In this document: one piece after another, positions 59,101 to 64,000 of the stretch
How positions within the stretch are numbered: position 1 is the stretch's first letter
Layout: every line of letters begins with the position of its first letter
DNA from: Owenia fusiformis
Taxonomy: Eukaryota; Annelida; Polychaeta; Sabellida; Oweniidae
Direction: 5' to 3'
Length of the DNA: 64,000 nucleotides
NCBI GenBank assembly: GCA_903813345.2
Contig: CAIIXF020000006.1
Location: forward strand, 19,911,936-19,975,935
Notes under the pieces: generated by a model
Told to the model about the DNA's origin: nothing
The model's database searches: none
What the model saw: only the letters and a program-made list of their open reading frames with translations
Translations under genes and position numbers: made by a program

Positions 59101-61660
59101 GAGTACATCTGTCATGTCATTTAACAGCCATATTGTAAGTTTGTAAATATTTGTTAATTTGTGCCGAGAAATACTTATTCGGATTCCTATATTTGTTATT
59201 ATTATATCACTGTCATATTCCTCACTCTCTGATTGGTCAATGTCCTACACGTGAATAATCACAAGCGATATTCAAAGGAAGTCACGTGACGTCAAATGAT
59301 ATACACCAGTCCGACTTTGTCCACTGTAATTCTGGTTTATGTACCCGGGAGTACATTGTTATGATTAATTAGACATCACTAGTCTGTATTCCATTAATGT
59401 GAGTGAGGAATATAACAGTGGATAATAAAACAAATATTTAACTCTATTTTTGGTGAATACCTGTGACACTTTCACAAGATGATATTCCACTAGCCCCTCA
59501 GGCTTCGTGGAATATCACTTGTGAAAGATGCACAGGTATTCCCCTCAATGGAATTAAATATTTGTATACAATAATATGGACCAGATATGGCTTAATTTAC
59601 TCCATAATTGATGTTCTGCAATAAATCATAAGTAAGCAATAAGCAAACATATGTACATGTATACAGCTGAAGGAACCATTCTTCATTCGTAGCGTGCAGG
59701 AAAGAGGGCAACGTCGCTGTGAATCTTGAAATCAACGCTCTGCCTTGATACATAAAGAGTGCGTCCCTAATAATAATATATTTACTTTGAAAATATAAAT
59801 ATAGGTTTTTGTCCATAGTGACAGTTCTTTTCAACAGATGTGTAGCTTTTTTCAATTACCTTAATGGTGTTACCACGGGGAGTAAGTCACCCCACCTTCA
59901 TATTGCGCTATAGAAAACTATAAGCGTAATAAAGGTAGAAAACTATAGCTTAATAGAGGTGGATGGGGGTGGCTTACTCCCGAGGATGTCCCACATCCTA
60001 AATGAGGTCACTTCAGATAAGTCATTAATCAGATTTTTTTAAAATAGGTGATTCATGGCCTATGGCTCACCCTGTACTCATACCCAAGATTATTGTCATT
60101 TGGCAAGGAGAGGTAATCAAAAATTATGAAACATTTCTCACGTGGCATTCTTTCATAATAGGTGGCGTCGTTGAGGAGGAGGGCTCCTCCAGCAGACGCC
60201 GGTGTGTTCGTTGTCAACCAGCATACTTTGATTTTTGCTTCGTAGTCAAAACCCTGACACTTAAATTCGACTTCAAGAATGCATCTGCGTGCGCATGCTT
60301 CCTCTGAAACGCCCTCTATCTTTTTGTCATGATGCAGAGTAACCACGTGATTAGGAAGACGATTGAACTTCTTAATGTAGTTTGCTAAAAGAGAAAATAC
60401 AAGTAAGTTAACGATGAGGTTAAAATACAAAGAACCTTATTCTGCTCAGAAACAAAAATCTTTGAAATAGTTCAAAAATATCTTTTTGCCAAAATTATAC
60501 ACATGATGCCTCTTTAACAAATCTATTCCAGTAGTGAAGCTCTAATTATCTAATTATACAACGGCTTGGGACACAATACACATGAGTGTTAAAATTGATG
60601 AATGTTTTGCATTAAATTCCAAAACAGAAATGCATACCAGTTATGAACTAAATATTTTAAAGTTCCGAAAGACGTTCTGACATAGCTATTCATAGATAAA
60701 GTAGCTACCATAACCTTCATTATATGTAATTACTGCAAAGCCACATTTACACAAAGTTATCTCAACCTGGCTGCGTACAGAGATACAGAAAACAACATGG
60801 TTTCTGGCAGTTCTGTAACATCATTCCCTTTTAAAAAATGTGAATAGTGTTTTAGAAGGCAATAATAGAAGATTCACTGGATGAGCCAATGTTTTATAAC
60901 ATGCTTTATGTTTTTACATGAGCTGGTGTTTCACATCAACAACACTGTGGGGTATCTGGTTCAAGATATGTCTATTGCTACTGATGCTAGCACTTGAGCA
61001 TTTCAAAAAACAGAACGCCTGGCTGGTATATAACTTCAAACAGATATAGCCAGATGTACTCTGGATGTACTTGTTTTGGTGATTAAACAAATTTTATGAT
61101 ATCAGTGAATCTAGGTGACCTTTTTATGGAAGAGAAGAGACAGTATTCAAAACTCCACAAAAACCCTATTTTGCATTTTAAGAGTATAACATGAAATTTA
61201 GAACTCGTATATATCTAATTAATTGATTACTTCTGTTTCGTCTGTGTATGGAAACCCTATATAATCCCTGGGGGACCATAATTTCTTTCACACCAGTTTT
61301 GGTGCATATAAAAATGTTTCAGTTATTTTTCCATGTTTTGACTTTGAACGGCCTTCCAAAACTTACTCTCATAATGATCGAAGTATGGTTGTGTTATAAG
61401 ATGGACATCCAGGTCATCTTTGTTATGTGCCTGCAGAAGACAAGTCTGCTTGCCATTATCGAAGTCGAATGATTTACATTCAAATTCAGTCTCTTTTGTG
61501 CAACGCTCGGCACATTTTTCCAATGTAAGTGGTGTCGTATTGTTGAAGATCTCTCTCCTGGCGGGGATAATTGAGAGTCGAGAATTTTTTATTCTTTTGT
61601 ATAAACTGCGGAATGTTAAAGCGGTACTGAGATCTGTTGATGCTGAAGTGTCACCCTCTT
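46974..61660 (-). CDS. PAN/apple-CUB transmembrane receptor, 3' 11 exons (781 aa, 5' end off-window or unseen)
   Basis: Exons in transcript order: 61367-61660, 60142-60384, 58103-58366, 57606-57751, 52773-52881, 52486-52598, 52106-52334, 51207-51870, 50493-50570, 47935-47985, 46974-47130. All joins keep frame to TAA. Order of parts: four PAN domains (C-x3-C then a C-x-(S/G)-F-D motif, e.g. CAERC/CKSFDFD and CARRC/CQGFDYE), two CUB domains with four Cys each, a Ser/Thr/Asn-rich stalk, one transmembrane helix (VMIAIICGLLVLVLLIIVVL) and a ~100-residue cytoplasmic tail. The second CUB keeps Ca-site Asp residues (YDYVSVHDG, SDEQ). The tail has YASI, FSNPLY (FxNPxY) and C-terminal KTAV. Likely a plasma-membrane, ligand-binding receptor. 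No signal-peptide exon was found up to 64 kb. I do not recognise a named orthologue. Confidence 0.9.
47131..47934. other. Intron 10 of the PAN-CUB gene, with receptor half-sites
   Basis: Contains TGACCT-5-AGGTCA-CTCA-AGGTCA at 47464-47490, an everted pair followed by a DR4, plus a local direct duplication around 47735-47860 (ATTCTACCACTGTT twice). Confidence 0.5.
47935..47985 (-). CDS. PAN-CUB receptor exon 10
   Basis: 51 bp encoding DKTEDDQTENGDGPYA with split codons on both sides: an acidic cytoplasmic segment. Tyr followed by A-S-I across the junction makes a YxxPhi sorting motif. Confidence 0.85.
49047..49675. mobile_element. Mariner-type MITE (~630 bp)
   Basis: Starts CAGGGTTGGCCAAAAAGCAA and ends TTTTTTTGGCCCAATCTG. 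Inner arms include TATGACATATGCTAAACCATG against its diverged inverse near 49605. It lies in the intron between exons 9 and 10. Confidence 0.75.
50493..50570 (-). CDS. PAN-CUB receptor exon 9
   Basis: KRVPHRRNQPNYSFAAESEA then LNHKP: basic stop-transfer region and first part of the cytoplasmic tail. Confidence 0.88.
50789..51115. mobile_element. Degenerate mariner-type MITE (327 bp)
   Basis: TA-flanked; ends TAGGCCAATAAAAATTGGAAC and GTTCCAGTTGCTTTGGCCCA followed by CCCTG. Lies 91 bp from the transmembrane exon. Confidence 0.65.
51207..51870 (-). CDS. PAN-CUB receptor exon 8: second CUB, stalk, transmembrane helix
   Basis: 220 complete codons. The CUB runs from WPCDVTFTKYSGEF to about QGFHAKYLFE, with Cys at WPC, RCSW, TEC and RYC and Ca-site residues YDYVSVHDG and SDEQ. 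An ~80-residue Thr/Pro/Asn stalk follows, then about 22 hydrophobic residues and a CRYYR stop-transfer. Confidence 0.95.
52106..52334 (-). CDS. PAN-CUB receptor exon 7: first CUB, second half
   Basis: VIHFKFIYFALGLQTLSPCH ... EFCIRPHTKTI ... TSRGGPDEQGFRVFYTA. Lacks the YD...HDG acidic pair, so this CUB is probably not Ca-binding. Confidence 0.92.
52486..52598 (-). CDS. PAN-CUB receptor exon 6: first CUB, first half
   Basis: DCGGNLTEHNTGFASPNWPR then NYAPHESCQWRIKVPKHK, a textbook CUB start (CGG...G-x-x-x-S-P-x-W-P-x-x-Y). Confidence 0.95.
52773..52881 (-). CDS. PAN-CUB receptor exon 5: PAN4, second half
   Basis: IQDGTCLLSSKTGSDVGGLF then TQGLSQVHHFEMKPML. Joins exon 4 at phase 0 within a PAN domain. 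Confidence 0.88.
52882..57605. other. 4.7 kb intron splitting the PAN4 domain
   Basis: No exon or coding ORF supported. The 67-codon minus ORF at 55225-55428 has no splice or domain support. The only element recognised is the MITE at 56792-57060. Confidence 0.5.
56792..57060. mobile_element. Mariner-type MITE (~270 bp)
   Basis: AAGGGTGTCCCGAAAAAGG at the left and TTTTTTTGGACATCCT at the right are inverted, with TTATTTCTGAAAGATAATTAA roughly mirrored by GAGAAATAACC. Non-coding. Confidence 0.65.
57606..57751 (-). CDS. PAN-CUB receptor exon 4: PAN4, first half
   Basis: DYLRFFYPLPYSVLLANNHK, then TPNRCARMCMEEETFICRSF and DYQ. Starts in phase 1. Confidence 0.93.
58103..58366 (-). CDS. PAN-CUB receptor exon 3: PAN3
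   Basis: One whole PAN domain in a phase 1-1 exon of 87 complete codons: ELEECAQYCLDGTPQGRKCL, SFDYTFGDQTCHLSEY. Confidence 0.94.
58795..58932. repeat. 138-bp foldback element
   Basis: TTGCGGATCCAGGGTGCCC at the left and AGCTTCTGGATCCGCCAA at the right. Relative of 11683-11949. Confidence 0.6.
59197..59574. repeat. Nested hairpins between PAN exons 2 and 3
   Basis: An outer pair, TATTCCTCACTC (59216) with GAGTGAGGAATA (59401), is followed by a hairpin at 59431-59574 whose arms carry GATATTCCAC/GTGGAATATC and CAAATATTTAA and its inverse. Confidence 0.7.
60142..60384 (-). CDS. PAN-CUB receptor exon 2: PAN2
   Basis: Phase 1-1 exon, 80 complete codons: NYIKKFNRLPNHVVTLHHDK, EEACARRCILEVEFKCQGFD, then IKVCWLTTN and YYERMP. 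Confidence 0.95.
61367..61660 (-). CDS. PAN-CUB receptor exon 1 of those seen: PAN1
   Basis: Phase 1-1 exon, 97 complete codons: EGDTSASTDLSTALTFRSLY, LEKCAERCTKETEFECKSFD, TCLLQAHNK. Its phase-1 acceptor means at least one more upstream coding exon. Confidence 0.93.
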
Positions 61661-62343
61661 CTGGAAACATAAATAAAATATCTCTGTTGACTAAAAGTGA
61701 CAATAATTATATAATGTTGATATAATATATTTGTATTATGATAGTGAGTGGTGGGAAATTGGTTGGTGACTGCCTGTTATGCTATGGGATCATTACATAG
61801 AAACTTATTAATATGATGACAGTTATGGCAAAAAGAACCTCAATTTAATTAGGGTATTGTTTTGCATACTTTCCATATACATACATGTACAAACGTTTAG
61901 TAAGCACTAGTAAGAGGCATCTGATGTTTCCATCAGAAGTAAGGGCTACATAACAAACGAACTGGTTTTAAAAGGATTGCCAATTTCTTCTAATGTTTGT
62001 ATTATATCTATTTTATTAGAATTTCTTGACTAAAACGAGACATTAGCTTCCCATATTTTTACTAGTAATGGTCACAAATAGTATAGTTTCGGTAGGCTAT
62101 TGGGCTATATGTATTTGTATAGAGTAATTGGATTTTGAACAGAGGATAAATGATCTTGGTGTTACATAATGGACAAGATATTAGATAATTCAATATTTAA
62201 TTAATCCGAACCAATGACATAGCGTCACATACGTATAAAACGTCATGGCATACTCTCAAAATTTAGAAAAAGGTTTTTGCGACGAGAAAAAATCTTCACA
62301 TAGAGATATATTCGGATGTATATATAAGGGTTATGTACTGGGA

Positions 62344-62455
62344 GGTTTTGGATATGGGGTTTATCCAGAGGGAGATATGCATATCTACCTGAGGGACCGT
62401 AGGGACCGAAGGTAGATGTGCATATCTCACGAGGGATGAACCCAATATCCAAACC
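62344..62455. repeat. 112-bp near-perfect palindrome
   Basis: GGTTTTGGATATGGGGTTTA pairs with AACCCAATATCCAAACC, and GAGATATGCATATCTACCT with AGGTAGATGTGCATATCTC. The short ORFs here are hairpin sequence. Confidence 0.85.
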
Positions 62456-62577
62456 GACCGTACATAACTGCTTTATCCTATACCAAGTAGAGTATGGCCA
62501 TTTCAATAGAACAAGGTGTAAAAACAATCAAATCATTCATATGCAAAGTCATTTTATTGCATTTCCACTATTTACCG

Positions 62578-62630
62578 GAAGCGGGAAGATATGCACCGAA
62601 GCGGGAAGATATGCACCGAAGCGGGAGATA
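62578..62630 (+). repeat. 20-bp tandem repeat, about 2.6 copies
   Basis: GAAGCGGGAAGATATGCACC occurs twice, then GAAGCGGGAGATATG. Confidence 0.9.
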
Positions 62631-62843
62631 TGACGGGAGATATGGAGGTTCTGGATATGGAAACCTCAAAATCAGGATACGGGATATATCTTACCAACTT
62701 ATCTCCCTCAAACTCTACTTGGCGTAGGATAAAAACGCTTATCTCATGTTCATGTTCATATAAAATGTTAAACACTAACTGTACATGAGGTCTTTAAAAG
62801 TATACATCAGTCAGATAGAGAAAGCCATCAATGACCGAAATTG

Positions 62844-62961
62844 TAGTCTTGCTCAAAGACTGTATCCCCCGTCACCTTCACTCTCTTTACCTGGCAATAT
62901 ACAGAGAGAGAGAGAGAAGGATAAAGGGGGGGGGGGGTACAGGGTCTTTTAAGCAAGACTA
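62844..62961. mobile_element. 118-bp MITE with 9-bp target duplication
   Basis: Ends TAGTCTTGCTCAAAGAC and GTCTTTTAAGCAAGACTA. CCGAAATTG on both sides (62835-62843 and 62962-62970). The interior has (GA)n and G-run tracts. Confidence 0.8.
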
Positions 62962-64000
62962 CCGAAATTGATTTCAAATCACAAAGACATGTTTGTGCGC
63001 TACTACGAATGCTTGATTTTTTGAATTTTATAAACTAGGGGATAACATGACCCTGAAACCGAATGTGAATTATACCCTCTGATAGTTTAAAAAGATATTG
63101 CAATTTTTCTCTTAGTAACAATTATGAGATTTATTTTGGTTTAAATGGAAGGAACGTCAGTTATTGTGAATAGGTAAGGGCAATGCATCCATTCTACCAC
63201 TCAGACCTGCCATGACTCATCCTGACAAGGACTCCATCGGAAATAGTAGGTCAAATAATTTTCATTTCTTATTGGAGGAATATAAACGAAAGCTCTCTTT
63301 CAGAGATATGAAGCTAAACTTTTTGCAAAATAACGACGTAGACTAATATATTACAGAAACGTTGTGACCCAGAGCTTATGTTTTATATTTTACAAAGTCA
63401 GTGTAAATAAACATAGACCAGGCAGGAAATATCTTTCACGCCAGAGTAACAATTAATGTACAGTAATGATAAATAGTAACAAGGTTATTCTGTCGTAGTT
63501 ATGGAACTACAAAATGATCTCGAAACTGACAAGGCCTTTTTCCTTTAAAAAGTACAGTCTACAATATGTTGAAGTATCTTGGATAACCAAAGAACCTGAA
63601 ATATCCGCCCATATCTTTAAAAATGCCCATTTCGTTTTCTTATGAAGGGATCAGTTTCAGTCTCAAATTTTCTCAAAATGCAGTTGTATGAACTTTGGGG
63701 AAGGGGCGTATTAAAAGTCCGGTTTTAAGGCATTGTTTTTTTTATTCCCGGGATTTCCCAATAAACCGATTAATTTCATACTGAGAGGAGGCCGAGGGTG
63801 AGAATTCGGGCTGGTCTCAATGAAATCAAATCTCTCTTTGACGGATGTAAAACCATGTTTCGATAGTGTTATCATAAGATTAGGATTAAAAGGCGTTCAT
63901 TGAGCTACTTCTGTTAAAACGTGGCGTTGACTTGTTTGTTGTTTAAATTTGAGATGTAACAGATCTAGAATAGGTGACGTGACGTCGATGGAGGATTTGC

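Larger units (their letters stand above)
61661..64000. other. Upstream intron or 5' region of the PAN-CUB gene
   Basis: No exon supported. Holds a 112-bp palindrome (62344-62455), a 20-bp tandem repeat (62578-62630) and a 118-bp MITE with 9-bp duplication (62844-62961). Confidence 0.5.

Overview
The window is AT-rich nuclear DNA from an animal. Evidence is split genes with GT-AG introns, metazoan-type multidomain proteins, and introns full of short inverted-repeat DNA transposons. The taxon is not resolved: a bilaterian invertebrate, probably marine, fits best. It is not bacterial; ORFs above ~100 codons are rare because coding sequence lies in short exons, which I assembled by splice signals, reading phase and protein similarity recalled from known families.

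Layout. (1) 1-13.8 kb is repeat-rich. A signal-peptide exon of an otherwise off-window secreted-protein gene lies at 1524-1587 (-). A 2.2 kb terminal-inverted-repeat element with a 5-bp target duplication lies at 2536-4759, and a stray 18S rRNA fragment at 6741-6810. (2) 13823-32654 (-) is a complete 12-exon MAP2K7/MKK7 gene (415 aa), a JNK-pathway dual-specificity kinase. (3) 32990-43206 (+) is a complete 14-exon folylpolyglutamate synthase gene (606 aa) with two in-frame Met codons suited to mitochondrial and cytosolic forms. These two genes are head to head, with 335 bp between start codons. (4) 46974-61660 (-) is the 3' part (11 exons, 781 aa) of a single-pass receptor with four PAN/apple domains, two CUB domains, one transmembrane helix, and a tail with an FxNPxY motif and a C-terminal PDZ-ligand sequence. 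I do not recognise this architecture as a named protein. It converges tail to tail with FPGS.

The introns and intergenic DNA hold many MITE-like elements: Tc1/mariner-type (TA target, CAGGGTG or CGAGGG ends), TTAA-target piggyBac-like, a nested PIF/Harbinger-like one (TAA target), and ~32-bp hairpins with 8-bp duplications. There are several minisatellites. Some elements carry recognisable factor motifs (X-box, CRE), and two places hold clusters of nuclear-receptor half-sites. No CRISPR array, operon or complete transposase was seen.

The three main genes share no obvious pathway. MKK7 and FPGS may share a bidirectional promoter; the PAN-CUB receptor looks like an endocytic or scaffolded cell-surface protein by its tail motifs (inference).
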